A DNA stretch of 64,000 bases from NCBI RefSeq assembly GCF_031199965.1, contig NZ_CP133605.1, positions 4,062,501 through 4,126,500 on the forward strand. Direction: 5' to 3'. The notes under the pieces were generated by a model. The model did not search any database. It had not been told where the DNA came from and worked only from the letters and a program-made list of their open reading frames with translations. Source of the stretch: Paenibacillus sp. D2_2. GTDB lineage: Bacteria > Bacillota > Bacilli > Paenibacillales > Paenibacillaceae. A program made the translations under genes and the position numbers. Of the stretch, positions 9,091 through 18,746 are shown in pieces (the first letter of the stretch is position 1; the number at the start of each line of letters is the position of its first letter).

Positions 9091-10008
9091 TCATGGGCAC
9101 TGATCCCTCGACCTCTCCGATTGATGGAACATGGTACACTGTGGACACTGCGAGCAGATCTCCACCCGTTCTCCGAAAATACGGCAAATCGTCGAGATCA
9201 TCTGCATTTCCGGCCATGGTGTATGAATCAAAATACGAACCGGCGACAATGAAATCAATGAGCTAACCACAGCGTTTTCCATCTCCAGCTCTTGATCATC
9301 TATTCGCGCTACCATGCCTCCACCAGAAGGAATATGGATGGATGTGAAATTTTCATCGAGAATAACAAATTCTTGATCCTTTTTATGCATCAGATGAACG
9401 AGCGGGGTCATCGGCTCCTGAAAATGGACAAAATACTGCAGCAGACCGATGAATTCTTCATACTGCTTATCGAGTAGAAGCTCATCCACCGCGTAATCGA
9501 TAATTTCATCCAGTTTGTCCCTGTACTCCTGTAACCGGAAAGTGATCAAACCATCCACATGCACAAAAGCGCTTTTCAATAAATATTTCTTGAGCTCCTT
9601 CTTAATCAAGGAAATCCGCGTTCGTCTAGCAGAAAGACCTGCTTCATCCGTACCCAGCAACCTTAGGCTCTGCTTCGATACAGCCTCATAATCCTCCGCC
9701 GAAGCGAAGGTATATTTTCTGGATAACATCGCGGACACAATAGCCGCTTCCTTCACCTCAACTATATAGCGCGCGATCCCCTCTGTTAACCGTTCATGTC
9801 CATTTCCCCATGCCGGGTCGGAGTATTTATGTCCGTGTGAAGTTTCACCAGATATTCCAATGAGAACATCCATGATTTTTCCGTCTGTGGAGTAGCTAAT
9901 TGCTGACTGACCTGAGTCAATATACAGATCCTGTCCTGAGAAACACTCTGTAAAGCGAGCCCCCGACTCTGCACCGTCAATATTGATCCGAATTGTAAAA
10001 AAATCCAT
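9091..10008 (-). CDS. ytxC: YtxC-like sporulation protein
   Basis: This 305-residue protein resembles YtxC, a sporulation-associated protein of unknown biochemical function whose gene lies beside thrS in Bacillus. That synteny is kept here. It is soluble and rich in charged helices, with no signal peptide. Recognisable stretches include RLTEGIARYIVEVKE and the DYAVDELLLDKQYEEFI block. The C-terminus has a CxxC pair (SQCPQC). I chose the ATG at 10008, which follows AAGGGGGAAAGTCC. An upstream ATG would add 24 residues of unlikely sequence. Confidence 0.78.
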   Translation of the reverse strand: MDFFTIRINIDGAESGARFTECFSGQDLYIDSGQSAISYSTDGKIMDVLIGISGETSHGHKYSDPAWGNGHERLTEGIARYIVEVKEAAIVSAMLSRKYTFASAEDYEAVSKQSLRLLGTDEAGLSARRTRISLIKKELKKYLLKSAFVHVDGLITFRLQEYRDKLDEIIDYAVDELLLDKQYEEFIGLLQYFVHFQEPMTPLVHLMHKKDQEFVILDENFTSIHIPSGGGMVARIDDQELEMENAVVSSLISLSPVRILIHTPWPEMQMISTICRIFGERVEICSQCPQCTMFHQSERSRDQCP

Positions 10009-10164
10009 GGACTTTCCCCCTTCCGCTTCCTCTTCACAAGTATATGGTGAGGAGAAAACGGATATACGGATCAAGCCCATGGAATGAAAGGCAGACTTTC
10101 CAATGTTACCTAGACCATATGTGGAATAGGTTTGGAGCGATCTTACGATCGCCTTAGCTGCTGC

Positions 10165-11301
10165 TTAGTTCTGCATCACAAAATCTCGTTCTACATGAGA
10201 TCCCGAATCGAACACACGTAGAATATCATACTTCGTATTACGCTGTGCCGGGATTTTCCCTGCTTCACGGATAATGGAGAGAATCGCTTCAATATTTACT
10301 TTATAAGTTGCGCCAGCAGATGAGACAACATTCTCTTCGATCATCGTACTGCCAAAGTCATTGCAACCATACTGTAAGGACAATTTGCCGACCTCTGGAC
10401 CCATAGTAACCCAGGAAGACTGCAGATTCTTAATATTATCAAGGACAATCCGGCTGATCGCTACCGTCTTCAGGTAAGATTCCGGTGTTTGTCTCTCTTT
10501 CTTCAAGTTCGTATTATCCGGCTGGAATGTCCAAGGGATAAAGGCCAGGAAGCCTTCCGAAGCATACTGGTTCTGGATGCATTTATCCTGAGCTTCACGT
10601 ACACGCATTAAATGGAGTGCACGCTCTTCCATGGATTCACCAAATCCGATAACCATCGTCGCTGTCGTGTTCATACCAATCTTATGTGCGGTCTGCATCA
10701 CATCCATCCAGTCTCTCCAAGAGCCTTTCAGGCGGCTGATCTTCTGCCGTGTGCGGTCATCAAGAATCTCTGCGCCACCGCCCGGCAAAGAATCAAGGCC
10801 AGCAGCGTGAATTTGCCGCAATACTTCTTCAAGTGAGAGGCCTTCCGATACTTCCTTCATTTTCATAATTTCCGCTGGAGAGAAGGAGTGCATAGTTATG
10901 TCAGGGAATTGAGTTTTGATTTCTTTTAAAAGATCCGTATAATAGCTGAATGGCAGATTAGGGTTTGTTCCGCCCTGCATCAAAATTTCCGTCCCGCCGA
11001 CATCAATGGTTTCCTGAATTTTCTGCAAAATGGTCTCCGTTGGCAGCACATAACCTTCTTCCGATCCAGGCCGACGGTAAAATGCACAGAATCGGCAATA
11101 AACGTCGCAAATATTAGTGTAGTTCACGTTGCGACCGATGACAAATGTTGTCAATGGTTCCGGATGTTTGCGCTCCATAAGGATGTTCGCTACATGCCCC
11201 ATCTTCTCAATTTCATCGGATTCGAACAAGGCGATCGTCTCCTCCAGGTTGACGCGTTCCCCCTTAAGTGCCTTATCAAGTATATGATCAATTGCTGTCA
11301 T
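10165..11301 (-). CDS. mqnC: cyclic dehypoxanthinyl futalosine synthase
   Basis: This radical SAM enzyme of the futalosine menaquinone pathway converts dehypoxanthine futalosine to its cyclic form. The protein has 378 residues. The iron-sulfur cluster motif CX3CX2C is at Cys65, Cys69 and Cys72 (ICDVYCRFCAFY). The GGTEILMQGG and LPGGGAEIL segments are typical of MqnC and separate it from MqnE. The remaining mqn genes are not in this window. A partly related radical SAM enzyme such as MqnE or CofH is less likely given these motifs. Confidence 0.88.
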   Translation of the reverse strand: MTAIDHILDKALKGERVNLEETIALFESDEIEKMGHVANILMERKHPEPLTTFVIGRNVNYTNICDVYCRFCAFYRRPGSEEGYVLPTETILQKIQETIDVGGTEILMQGGTNPNLPFSYYTDLLKEIKTQFPDITMHSFSPAEIMKMKEVSEGLSLEEVLRQIHAAGLDSLPGGGAEILDDRTRQKISRLKGSWRDWMDVMQTAHKIGMNTTATMVIGFGESMEERALHLMRVREAQDKCIQNQYASEGFLAFIPWTFQPDNTNLKKERQTPESYLKTVAISRIVLDNIKNLQSSWVTMGPEVGKLSLQYGCNDFGSTMIEENVVSSAGATYKVNIEAILSIIREAGKIPAQRNTKYDILRVFDSGSHVERDFVMQN

Positions 11302-11388
11302 ATATTGCCCTCCCTTGCTTCAATAATAAAACAATCACATATGCAGTGATTTTCAGATAAATTTATCCTATCATACTCAAGCCCATAA

Positions 11389-11414
11389 AAACAGCACCAG
11401 TCTAGGATCAGGTG
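11389..11414 (-). terminator. terminator of the metI-metC operon
   Basis: On the minus strand AGCACC and GGTGCT pair around a 12-nt loop, then GTTTTTA follows. It lies 16 bases past the metC stop. Confidence 0.75.
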
Positions 11415-11429
11415 CTAAGTGATAAATTG

Positions 11430-12608
11430 TTAGATCGCACTGCTGTTCAGCGCTTGTTCCAAATCGGCAATCAGGTCATTAATATCTTCAAGCCCGACTG
11501 AAAAGCGCAGCAATCCATCGCCGATCCCCCGCTCCAGCCTTACTTCCCGTGGCATGGAAGCATGCGACATCATCGCCGGATAGGACAGGATGCTCTCGAC
11601 AGCACCGAGACTAACTGCAACGAGTGGCAGTTTGACTCCGTTAAGCAGTTTTTTCGCGCGTTCCCCAGAACCCACATCGAAGGAGACAACTGCACCATAT
11701 CCCGTTGATTGCTGTTCATGAATAACCCTCCCTGGATGCTGCTCCAATCCAGGATAGTAGACAGCTTCAATATCATTTCGGCTCTGCAGCCAATCCGCCA
11801 GTTTGCGGGCGCTGATCTCACTGTGCGCCATTCGTGCACCTAGCGTCTTCATCCCTCTCATGAGCAGCCAAGAATCTTGTGCTCCCAATACTGTTCCAAG
11901 CCCATTCTGCACATATTTCAGGCTCTGGGCTAGCTCTTCAGTACGTGCAACGGCTAGACCCGCCAGCACATCACTATGTCCACCAAGAAACTTGGTCGCA
12001 CTATGTAGAACGATGTCTACGCCAAGCTCAATTGGGCGCTGATAATATGGCGTCATAAAAGTGTTATCGACAATACTGAGTATGCCTTTTTCCTTTGCCC
12101 AAGCAGCAATTTCAGCCATATCGGTAATTTTCAGCGTAGGATTAGATGGCGTCTCCATATATACTGCCTTCGTATTTGGTCTAAGAGCCGCCTTCACTTG
12201 CTCCGTATCAGTCATATCCACGAAGGTCGTCTCGATATTCATACGGCTCAGCACGTTCGACAACAGCCGATAGGTTCCTCCGTAGACGTCCTCCGTCACG
12301 ATCAGATGATCTCCCGCCGAGAACAGCATGAAGGTCGTCGATATCGCGGCCATACCGCTAGCGAAAGCGAATCCCCTCACTCCACCTTCTAATACCGCGA
12401 TATAATCCTCCAATGCCTGACGTGTTGGATTCCCTGAGCGGCTATAATCATATTCCGGAGAATTATAGATATCATGATGATGAAAGGTAGAGGCTTGATA
12501 TATCGGTACACTCGAAGCTCCCGTACTGCGATCTAATTCACCACCGAAGTGAATCAATTTAGTCTCAAACTTGCGATCTGGTTCATCGCTCGGATAGAAG
12601 TTACTCAT
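11430..12608 (-). CDS. metC: cystathionine beta-lyase, PLP-dependent
   Basis: This 392-residue Cys/Met-metabolism enzyme cleaves cystathionine to homocysteine, pyruvate and ammonia. The PLP lysine is in [20 protein letters not shown] and YGGTYRLL are family blocks. The ATG at 12608 follows AAGGAGGAGAAAACT and overlaps the TAA of metI (ATGAGTAA), so the two are translationally coupled. The closely related metI product lies upstream. The beta-lyase versus gamma-synthase assignment follows the usual metI-metC order rather than a residue test. Confidence 0.85.
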   Translation of the reverse strand: MSNFYPSDEPDRKFETKLIHFGGELDRSTGASSVPIYQASTFHHHDIYNSPEYDYSRSGNPTRQALEDYIAVLEGGVRGFAFASGMAAISTTFMLFSAGDHLIVTEDVYGGTYRLLSNVLSRMNIETTFVDMTDTEQVKAALRPNTKAVYMETPSNPTLKITDMAEIAAWAKEKGILSIVDNTFMTPYYQRPIELGVDIVLHSATKFLGGHSDVLAGLAVARTEELAQSLKYVQNGLGTVLGAQDSWLLMRGMKTLGARMAHSEISARKLADWLQSRNDIEAVYYPGLEQHPGRVIHEQQSTGYGAVVSFDVGSGERAKKLLNGVKLPLVAVSLGAVESILSYPAMMSHASMPREVRLERGIGDGLLRFSVGLEDINDLIADLEQALNSSAI

Positions 12609-13784
12609 AGTTTTCTCCTCCTTCAACCTCAACTCTGGCTGCTTCCAGAGCCTGACTCAAATCTCCGATCAGATCATTAACATGCTCAATCCCTACGGAA
12701 AAGCGCAACAACCGATCATCAACACCTACTGCCTCACGAATCTCAACTGGAATATCGGCATGAGTCTGTACCGCCGGATAAGTCATTAGCGATTCGACAC
12801 CGCCAAGGCTCTCTGCAAATGCAATTAGCTTAAATGTCGCAGCACTGGCTCGACATAGCGAGCGTCCGTTACTTTAAAGGAGAAGATGCCTGTGTTGCCA
12901 CTGCTCTGCTTATTTTGAATTTCATAGCCTGGGTGATCTGGTAGAGCCGGGTAGAATACCTCTGCCACCTGCGGATGGTTCTGTAAATATTTTGCAATCG
13001 TTAGCGCATTGCTCTGGTGACGATCCATCCGCAATGCCAGCGTCTTCATACCTCTCATGAGCTGATAGCTGTCAGAAGGGCTAAGTACTGCGCCTATAGA
13101 ATTGTGTAAGAAGGACATCTCGGCAGACAGCTCCTCCCCCTTGGTCACGATAATTCCAGCTAATACATCATTATGTCCACCCAAATATTTTGTCGCGCTA
13201 TGGACTACGATGTCTGCCCCAAGCTCAATCGGCCGCTGGAAATACGGTGTAAGCAGCGTATTATCGACAATTGTCAGCAATTGATGCTGCTTGGCCCAGC
13301 TACTTACTTTACCGATATCAGTGACCATCATTAGTGGATTTGTGGGTGTCTCGATGAATACAGCTTTTGTATTCGGCTGACGAACACTTTCCAGCTTATC
13401 CAGATCATTCGTATCCACATAGGAAGCTGTTACTCCGAATTTCGCCAATATTCGTTCAAGCAACCGATATGTACCTCCGTACAAATCAAGCGATACAATC
13501 ATGTGATCTCCTTGGGCGAATATCATAAATACTGTCTGTAGTGCCGCCATACCGGAGCTACAGGCAAACCCAGCATCTCCGGATTCCAATTCAGCCGCCG
13601 CTTGTTCGAGTACGGCCCGTGTCGGGCTCTTCGTGCGTGCATAATCGAATCCAGTGCTCTGTCCAAGCCGTGGATGACGAAACGCTGTTGCTTGATATAT
13701 AGGATAATTGACCGCTCCCGTCACCGGTTCCTCCACCGAGCCGATTTGTGCCAATTTACTCTCAATATGCCACTTCTTATCCAT
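12601..13784 (-). CDS. metI: cystathionine gamma-synthase / O-acetylhomoserine lyase (one frameshift)
   Basis: This PLP enzyme joins O-acetylhomoserine with cysteine (or sulfide) in methionine synthesis. The PLP lysine is in [12 protein letters not shown]. The reading frame breaks near 12836. Adding one A to the AA pair after TTT restores [14 protein letters not shown], and the C-terminus then continues to the stop at 12601. The full protein would be about 394 residues, normal for the family. The ATG at 13784 follows GAGAGGAAAGATTGGG. Its stop overlaps the metC start. Confidence 0.87.
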
Positions 13785-13844
13785 CCCAATCTTTCCTCTC
13801 ATTATTTATATAGGTTGTTTAAGTCCGACTTTTATACACGGGAC

Positions 13845-14780
13845 TTAAATCTCATATATGAAGTCTTTCGTCTCATCAATGTCATAAGGTGTCTCTTGAT
13901 ACACATAGTAATTGAGCCAATTGGAGAATAATAAGTTTGCATGTGATCTCCAGGTAGACACCGGTGTCTTGGAAGGATCGTCTTTCGGATAATAGTGAAG
14001 CGGCAGATCAATATCGAGCCCCTTGGCGACATCACGATCATACTCCCATTTTAAGGAGCTCGGATCATATTCGGAATGACCCGTTACGAAGATCTGCTTC
14101 CCATCTTTTGTAGCGACGAGATAAATACCTGCCTCCTCGGATTCCGCCAGAACCTCCAGCTCATCTCTAGCTTCAATATCCGTCCGCAATACGTCGGTGT
14201 GACGAGAATGAGGCACCTGGAACACTTCATCGAAGCCGCGCAGCAGCTTGACATGCGGTTTATTTACCGTATGAGGGAACACGCCAAAGCACTTCTGTTC
14301 CAGAGGTATTTTGCGTACGCCAAAATGATGATATAACCCGGCTTGTGAAGCCCAACATATATGCAGGGTCGAAGTAACATGGGTCTTGCTCCATTCGAAG
14401 ATCTCCTGCAGTTCCATCCAATAGTTCACTTCTTCAAAATCGAGCTGTTCGACCGGAGCACCTGTAATAATTAGGCCGTCAAAGCGACGATGCTTGATTT
14501 CATCAAACGTTTTATAGAACATTTCCAAGTGCTCAGCCGATGTATTCTTTGATGTATGAGAGCTTGGGTGCAATAACACGATATCGACCTGCAGCGGTGT
14601 ATTCCCGAGCAAGCGTAGAATTTGTGTCTCCGTCGTTTCTTTTGTTGGCATAAGATTGAGTATCGCAATGCGGAGTGGCCGAATATCCTGACGATATGCC
14701 CGACTTTCATCCATCACAAAAATGTTCTCCTGATTCAGCACTTCCTTGGCCGGCAAATAATCCGGGATCTTGATTGGCAT
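13845..14780 (-). CDS. metA: homoserine O-acetyltransferase, MetA family
   Basis: This 311-residue enzyme activates homoserine in the first committed step of methionine synthesis. Catalytic residues are visible as Cys142 (HICWASQAG), His235 and Glu237 (GHSEYD). Residue 111 is Glu ([12 protein letters not shown]). Structural work on MetA enzymes links Glu111 to acetyl-CoA rather than succinyl-CoA use, so the acetyl form is expected. The ATG at 14780 follows GAGGAGTGGGAACATT. It is downstream of an S-box riboswitch and upstream of metI-metC. Confidence 0.93.
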   Translation of the reverse strand: MPIKIPDYLPAKEVLNQENIFVMDESRAYRQDIRPLRIAILNLMPTKETTETQILRLLGNTPLQVDIVLLHPSSHTSKNTSAEHLEMFYKTFDEIKHRRFDGLIITGAPVEQLDFEEVNYWMELQEIFEWSKTHVTSTLHICWASQAGLYHHFGVRKIPLEQKCFGVFPHTVNKPHVKLLRGFDEVFQVPHSRHTDVLRTDIEARDELEVLAESEEAGIYLVATKDGKQIFVTGHSEYDPSSLKWEYDRDVAKGLDIDLPLHYYPKDDPSKTPVSTWRSHANLLFSNWLNYYVYQETPYDIDETKDFIYEI

Positions 14781-14835
14781 AATGTTCCCACTCCTCATTT
14801 CATAGATTTGAATACAAACCATTTGTCATCTCAAA

Positions 14836-14881
14836 GAGGAAGTTCAAAAATCGAAAAGCCGTCTTTTGAACACTCACTTAT
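14836..14881. repeat. MITE-like repeat remnant, copy G (ends only)
   Basis: AGAGGAAGTTCAAAA and TCTTTTGAACACTCACTTA are the tail and head ends of the repeat family brought together, with nearly all the interior missing. It lies between the S-box terminator and metA, in the transcribed leader. Confidence 0.6.
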
Positions 14882-14919
14882 TAGCTGGAGATACAACAAA
14901 TGGCCTCACTCGTATAAAA

Positions 14920-15080
14920 AATCGAGAAAGGCCATCTACATCTGACTGAATATACCTCTCTCATCTCTCAGAGATCATATGCCATCAAGGCTTCTGATCC
15001 TGCAAGAATTAGCACCGTGCGAAAATTGCCGGTTGCCGGGTATCATCGGGCTAGTCCCTCCACCTACTCTTGATAAGAAA
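14920..15080 (-). promoter_or_regulatory. SAM-I (S-box) riboswitch of the met operon
   Basis: The minus strand carries the S-box consensus: TTATCAAGAGTAGGTGGAGG, then GACTAGCCCGATGATACCCGG and CAACC, then the GGTGCTAATTC segment. A downstream hairpin (GAGAGAGG / CCTTTCTC followed by GATTTTTT) is the expected terminator. High S-adenosylmethionine would stop transcription before metA. Confidence 0.93.
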
Positions 15081-15127
15081 AATTGTATTAAGTATTCATT
15101 TGTTTTAAATTTGAATTTACTGACCTC

Positions 15128-15155
15128 ATTATACATCATTTCTGCACTTTCACAA
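15128..15155 (-). promoter_or_regulatory. SigA-type promoter of the S-box/met operon
   Basis: On the minus strand TTGTGA (15150-15155) and TATAAT (15128-15133) are separated by 16 bases. Transcription would start near 15121, about 40 bases before the S-box begins. Confidence 0.65.
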
Positions 15156-15215
15156 GACTTTTCATTGTTTTCAGCCTATATAGCCTCAGAAGCATCCTCA
15201 GCATGAACTTTTGTC

Positions 15216-15245
15216 TTGAAACATTTACGGGCACAGCGTTATACT
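15216..15245 (+). promoter_or_regulatory. SigA-type promoter of corA
   Basis: TTGAAA (15216-15221) and TATACT (15240-15245) are separated by 18 bases. A start near 15252 would give a leader of about 260 nt before corA. Confidence 0.65.
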
Positions 15246-15248
15246 AGA

Positions 15249-15366
15249 CAGGTGTTTAAAAAACTAGGAAGCATAGAGGTGAAAAATCCGAGATGGAAGG
15301 CGACCCGAGTCCGCAGAGTTATAGGATACAACCGCATAGGAAAACGGCCAGCAGGCGACCTGTGGA
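15249..15366 (+). ncRNA. structured corA leader RNA, candidate riboswitch of unknown class
   Basis: ACAGGT near the inferred transcript start can pair with ACCTGT about 105 bases later, closing a compact domain. Inside are AGGTGAAAAATCC, GGCGACCCG and CAGGCGACCTG. The last differs by one base from the CAGGAGACCTG part of the cobalamin B12 box, and the first two loosely resemble other conserved blocks of that riboswitch. The domain is short for a cobalamin riboswitch and other parts do not match. I found no good match to M-box, ydaO or yybP-ykoY consensus sequences from memory. No gene is visible in 15081-15511. Confidence 0.4.
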
Positions 15367-15511
15367 ATCAGCGCGGGCACTTTCTTGTCACGGAGTTTTA
15401 TTTAGTGGCGCCTCTTTCGCATGTCTGCTGCGACTAACGCTGTCTTTTCCTGTGCTCAACATAATGAGAGCATACCTGACTTAATAGCCAGGAAGAGGGA
15501 GTGCATTTAAT

Positions 15512-16447
15512 ATGAAAATTCGTCATGTCAAGGATGGTGTGTTTACACCGATAGAGGACGTGGAAATTACGACAAACGCCCCAGAGGAGGGGTTTTATTG
15601 GATTGATGCAGATATCGAGGATCTCGCGCTGCTTCAACCCCTATTCTCTTTGCATGATCTGGCTGTGGAAGACTGTCTGTCTGAAGAAGAACAGCGGCCA
15701 AAGATTGAAACTTATGAGAATCACTATTTCATCGTTGTGAACAGTATCCGTTATGATGATGAGGAAATCTTCCTGCGAGCACTAAATATCTTTCTTGGAC
15801 GGCATTATATCATTACAGTTACCAAGCAAAAAATCAATGAACTTCGCGCAGTCAAGCCGATTCTATGGGAACAGGAGGTCAGCTCACCTGACTGGTTCCT
15901 CTATCTGCTCATCGACCTTGTCGTTGACAACTACTTTACCGTCGGCGACCGGATTGAAGTGAAGATTGAGACTCTGGAAGAAGATATTCTAATGCATACG
16001 AAGCGCTCGCACCTGAATGAAATTATCGGTCTGCGAAGTGAGATTCTATGGCTGAAGAAAGTCCTTGGCCCGCAAAAAGAAGTTATCAACATTTTAAATA
16101 AAAAAGATTTGCGTCTGATCGATGATCAATTGCAAAAATACTTTAGCGATATATATGAGAACGCAGTTAAAATCGCCGAAAACTTTGATACGTTCCGCGA
16201 ACTGATCGGAAACTTAAGGGAAGCCTATCAGGCTTCGATCGCTAACCGTGCGAACGAAATCATGCGTGTGTTTACGGCAATTACGACAATCTTTATCCCC
16301 CTTACCCTGATTACGGGTATTTACGGAATGAACTTCGACAATATGCCTGAGTTGCATTGGAAATACAGCTATTATGTAGTTCTTGGCATTATGGCTGTGC
16401 TTGGGGCAGGAATGTTCTATCTCTTCCGCAAGCGGGACTGGATTTGA
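15512..16447 (+). CDS. corA: CorA-family divalent cation transporter
   Basis: This 311-residue magnesium/cobalt channel of the cytoplasmic membrane has a large N-terminal cytoplasmic domain and a long stalk helix. Two C-terminal transmembrane helices are at about residues 250-271 and 283-303. The signature YGMNF between them is the GMN selectivity motif. The C-terminus FRKRDWI is typically basic. The ATG follows AAGAGGGAGTGC. It is preceded by a roughly 260-nt leader that may hold a riboswitch, and is followed by a strong terminator. Whether it prefers Mg or Co cannot be read from the sequence. Confidence 0.93.
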   Translation: MKIRHVKDGVFTPIEDVEITTNAPEEGFYWIDADIEDLALLQPLFSLHDLAVEDCLSEEEQRPKIETYENHYFIVVNSIRYDDEEIFLRALNIFLGRHYIITVTKQKINELRAVKPILWEQEVSSPDWFLYLLIDLVVDNYFTVGDRIEVKIETLEEDILMHTKRSHLNEIIGLRSEILWLKKVLGPQKEVINILNKKDLRLIDDQLQKYFSDIYENAVKIAENFDTFRELIGNLREAYQASIANRANEIMRVFTAITTIFIPLTLITGIYGMNFDNMPELHWKYSYYVVLGIMAVLGAGMFYLFRKRDWI

Positions 16448-16454
16448 ACAGATA

Positions 16455-16505
16455 GCGAGGAATATTCACCATCGGGTTTTCCCATGATGAATATTCCTCT
16501 TTTTC
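16455..16505 (+). terminator. terminator of corA
   Basis: GAGGAATATTCA pairs with TGAATATTCCTC across a roughly 20-nt loop, followed by a T-rich run. It lies just after the corA stop. Confidence 0.85.
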
Positions 16506-16519
16506 TTACAAAACAACCT

Positions 16520-17521
16520 CTATACAGCTCTCCGAACCGATTCCGCATTACGTCTAAAAGATAATCGAATTAGTCTTAAGCGCTCATACAGCATATCCAC
16601 TTGATTGTTCTCTGCGGCTTCTGCTCCGAACACACGCAATAATACCGGCTTGAGGAGATTATCCCCAGCTCTTCGAACGCTTGCCATACAGCAGATTGCT
16701 CTTGCTCAGGCATCTCTTGAAGCTCTAGCTTGATCAGATCATCGATCTGATAACCATCTTCTCCAGACCTTCAAGCAGTTCTACCGCCTCCCGACGCTCG
16801 AGACCAGTTTGAAGGCAAATATCGCTAATATTCTGTCCTTCGGCTAAGCATTCCAGCGCCTTGCGACGCAGGCTAAACTTCTCGATCTCCGCCCGGTATT
16901 TAGCCTCCTTCTGCTTGTATACCCAGGATCGGAATACTTCATCATCAATGGTCTCCTCTACCCAATCGAGTGGGAAAAATCGAGATTGGTCGCGAACCTT
17001 CGTCAATTCCAACAACTCGTCTCCATATTCATTCGCCTTGTTCTCGCCGACGCCAGGAAGCTGCAAGAGTTCCTCCCTAGTATGCGGACAGAATACACTA
17101 ATCAGCTTAAGCAGACGGTTGCTGGCAATCAAATAAGGGGCTTTACGCTCCATGGATGCCTTCCTTCTACGCCAGGAGACTAGCTCAGTATAGAAATCTT
17201 CATTAGAATTCAGCTCACTGTAACAGATCAGCCTCTGCGCTGCCATTCCCCGGCCCTGAGCTAGCTCCCGCTCATCCCAAATGCCTTCAATAATCGGTCT
17301 GAACCCTTCACCAAGCTTGGCCGCCAGTCGATGACGATAGACGAGCAGCATCTCCGACCATGATGCTCCTTCGAACCAGATCGTCTCCCGCTGTCCTTCC
17401 TGCTCCAGCTCGTTCCAACCCATATGCCATATTCCTTCTGCCTCCCCAATCCAAATCTGTGCTTCGACGATATCGTCCTCCTGCGTTTTCTCTCCAAGCT
17501 GTTCAAAAATACGATTCGCAT
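16520..17521 (-). CDS. HRDC-domain protein (three frameshifts)
   Basis: Reading across three frame breaks gives a soluble protein of about 333 residues. An N-terminal region contains IWIGEAEGIWHMGWNELE. An HRDC domain is visible as ERKAPYLIASNRLLKLI and LLQLPGVGENKANEYGDELL. A C-terminal helix-turn-helix-like region follows (NISDICLQTGLERREAVELL). HRDC domains bind nucleic acid in RecQ helicases and RNase D. No helicase or nuclease motifs are present here. The breaks near 17490, 16755 and 16650 are each repaired by one base in a G, A or G run. The ATG at 17521 follows AAGGAGGCG. The exact function is unknown. Confidence 0.7.
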
Positions 17522-17571
17522 ACTATATTTCGCCTCCTTGTGCTTTCAGTTACGCTGCGGGTCGCTGACAA

Positions 17572-17613
17572 CGACAAAAAGCACCTCCCCTGCCGTAGCA
17601 AGAGAGGTGCTTC
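17572..17613 (-). terminator. terminator-like hairpin in the HRDC gene leader
   Basis: AAGCACCTC and GAGGTGCTT pair on the minus strand and are followed by TTTTTG. The hairpin starts only about 20 nt after the inferred transcription start and lies upstream of the HRDC coding region. It could be an attenuator, or the end of a very short RNA. Confidence 0.65.
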
Positions 17614-17638
17614 CCCTAAACGTATACTGTTATCCCTA

Positions 17639-17666
17639 ATTGTACCATTTTTCGAAACGCTGTCAA
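17639..17666 (-). promoter_or_regulatory. SigA-type promoter of the HRDC gene
   Basis: On the minus strand TTGACA (17661-17666) and TACAAT (17639-17644) are separated by 16 bases. This is among the best promoter matches in the window. Confidence 0.75.
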
Positions 17667-17746
17667 CGATGAAAGCTGTTTTCCCACAAACACCGTTTTT
17701 TCCGATATAATGACAAAAGACATAGCAATTGAAGGAGGTCTATATT

Positions 17747-18046
17747 ATGACAGATCCAAATGATTTGGATTTCTTATCTGACAGCACAGAGAGTACTTCG
17801 ACTAGATTCGTAACTTTTATCGGACATTCATTGAAACGCTTTGATCTTGCTGTAACTACAACGAACCGCTTCTACGGCAAGAAGCTTATCGCCGATTTAC
17901 AAAATGGGCGGACAGCGATCCTCGGTACTGACGATCTTGAAGAGGAAGGCTATCTGGAGCATATCTTCTCTCTCGATGAACAAGAAGGTGAAGAATTGCG
18001 CAGCTTCTTGTACCAAGTCGTCGGAGACCCTTATTTTACCGATTGA
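17747..18046 (+). CDS. DUF3055-family protein
   Basis: This small acidic cytoplasmic protein of 99 residues has the conserved stretches TRFVTFIG, KRFDLAVTTTNRFYGK and LGTDDLEEEGYLEHIF. I recall these from the DUF3055 family of Bacillales. No catalytic motif is visible and its function is unknown. The ATG at 17747 follows AAGGAGGTCTATATT. A TATAAT box lies at about 17705-17710. It is transcribed divergently from the HRDC gene and converges on modB. Confidence 0.75.
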   Translation: MTDPNDLDFLSDSTESTSTRFVTFIGHSLKRFDLAVTTTNRFYGKKLIADLQNGRTAILGTDDLEEEGYLEHIFSLDEQEGEELRSFLYQVVGDPYFTD

Positions 18047-18082
18047 TCATCAGTGGCATTAGTATAATCCATAGGCCCTCGT

Positions 18083-18739
18083 TCACTCTGAACGGGGGCT
18101 GGTTATAGCAAGCAATACGAAAGAGATCAATATCATGAGTCCTGCCCAAAACCAGGCCAAATTCATATTACCCGATTCTACTGCCATATAGATCGCCGTC
18201 GGCAATGTCTGTGTTCGGCCTGGTATATTGCAGGCGATCATCAACGTAGCCCCGAATTCTCCAAGAGCCCTTGCAAATCCTAGAATGAACGCTGTCATGA
18301 GTGAACGATAGGCGAGCGGGATCTCCACCAGCCATAACAACCTCCATTCCGAAGCGCCGATCGAGCGTCCGGCCTCAAGTAGGTCACGATCAATCGAGGC
18401 GAAGCCCGCCTTAGCTGCTTGATAAGCGAGCGGAAAAGCAACGACCGTCGCCGCTAACACGGCAGCTCCCCATGTGAATACAATCGGCATTCCGCTCAGG
18501 AACTCGAATGCTCTACCAATAAATCCTCGGCGTCCAAATACAATAAGAAGCAAGAACCCAACGACCGTTGGGGGCAGCACCATAGGTAGCATGAAGATCG
18601 TCTCCAGCAGTAGTCTGCCCTTGAATTTCCTGGCGGCTAGCCGCCAGGCCGCAAATCCGGCCAGACCAAAAGCAAGTATACTGGAGAGCAGCGCTACCCT
18701 TAAAGATAACAGTACCGGAGTGAGAAAGTCATTGGTCAT
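18083..18739 (-). CDS. modB: molybdate ABC transporter permease
   Basis: This 218-residue inner-membrane permease has five to six transmembrane helices. The binding-protein-dependent transport signature is seen as ARSIGASEWRLLWLVEIPLA, the loop that contacts the ATPase. It starts 8 bases after the modA stop. No ATPase gene (modC) follows, and the next gene is convergent. The ATPase must be encoded elsewhere or supplied by another system. Confidence 0.9.
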   Translation of the reverse strand: MTNDFLTPVLLSLRVALLSSILAFGLAGFAAWRLAARKFKGRLLLETIFMLPMVLPPTVVGFLLLIVFGRRGFIGRAFEFLSGMPIVFTWGAAVLAATVVAFPLAYQAAKAGFASIDRDLLEAGRSIGASEWRLLWLVEIPLAYRSLMTAFILGFARALGEFGATLMIACNIPGRTQTLPTAIYMAVESGNMNLAWFWAGLMILISFVLLAITSPRSE

Positions 18740-18746
18740 AGACTAA

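Noticed and set aside
10137-10152. Hairpin GCGATCTTACGATCGC near the mqnC end as terminator.
   Set aside because: The stem is short and no T run follows on either strand.
15249-15511. M-box, ydaO or yybP-ykoY riboswitch before corA.
   Set aside because: The conserved cores I recall for these classes (for example GTTAGGTGAGGCTCCTAT for the M-box) are absent.
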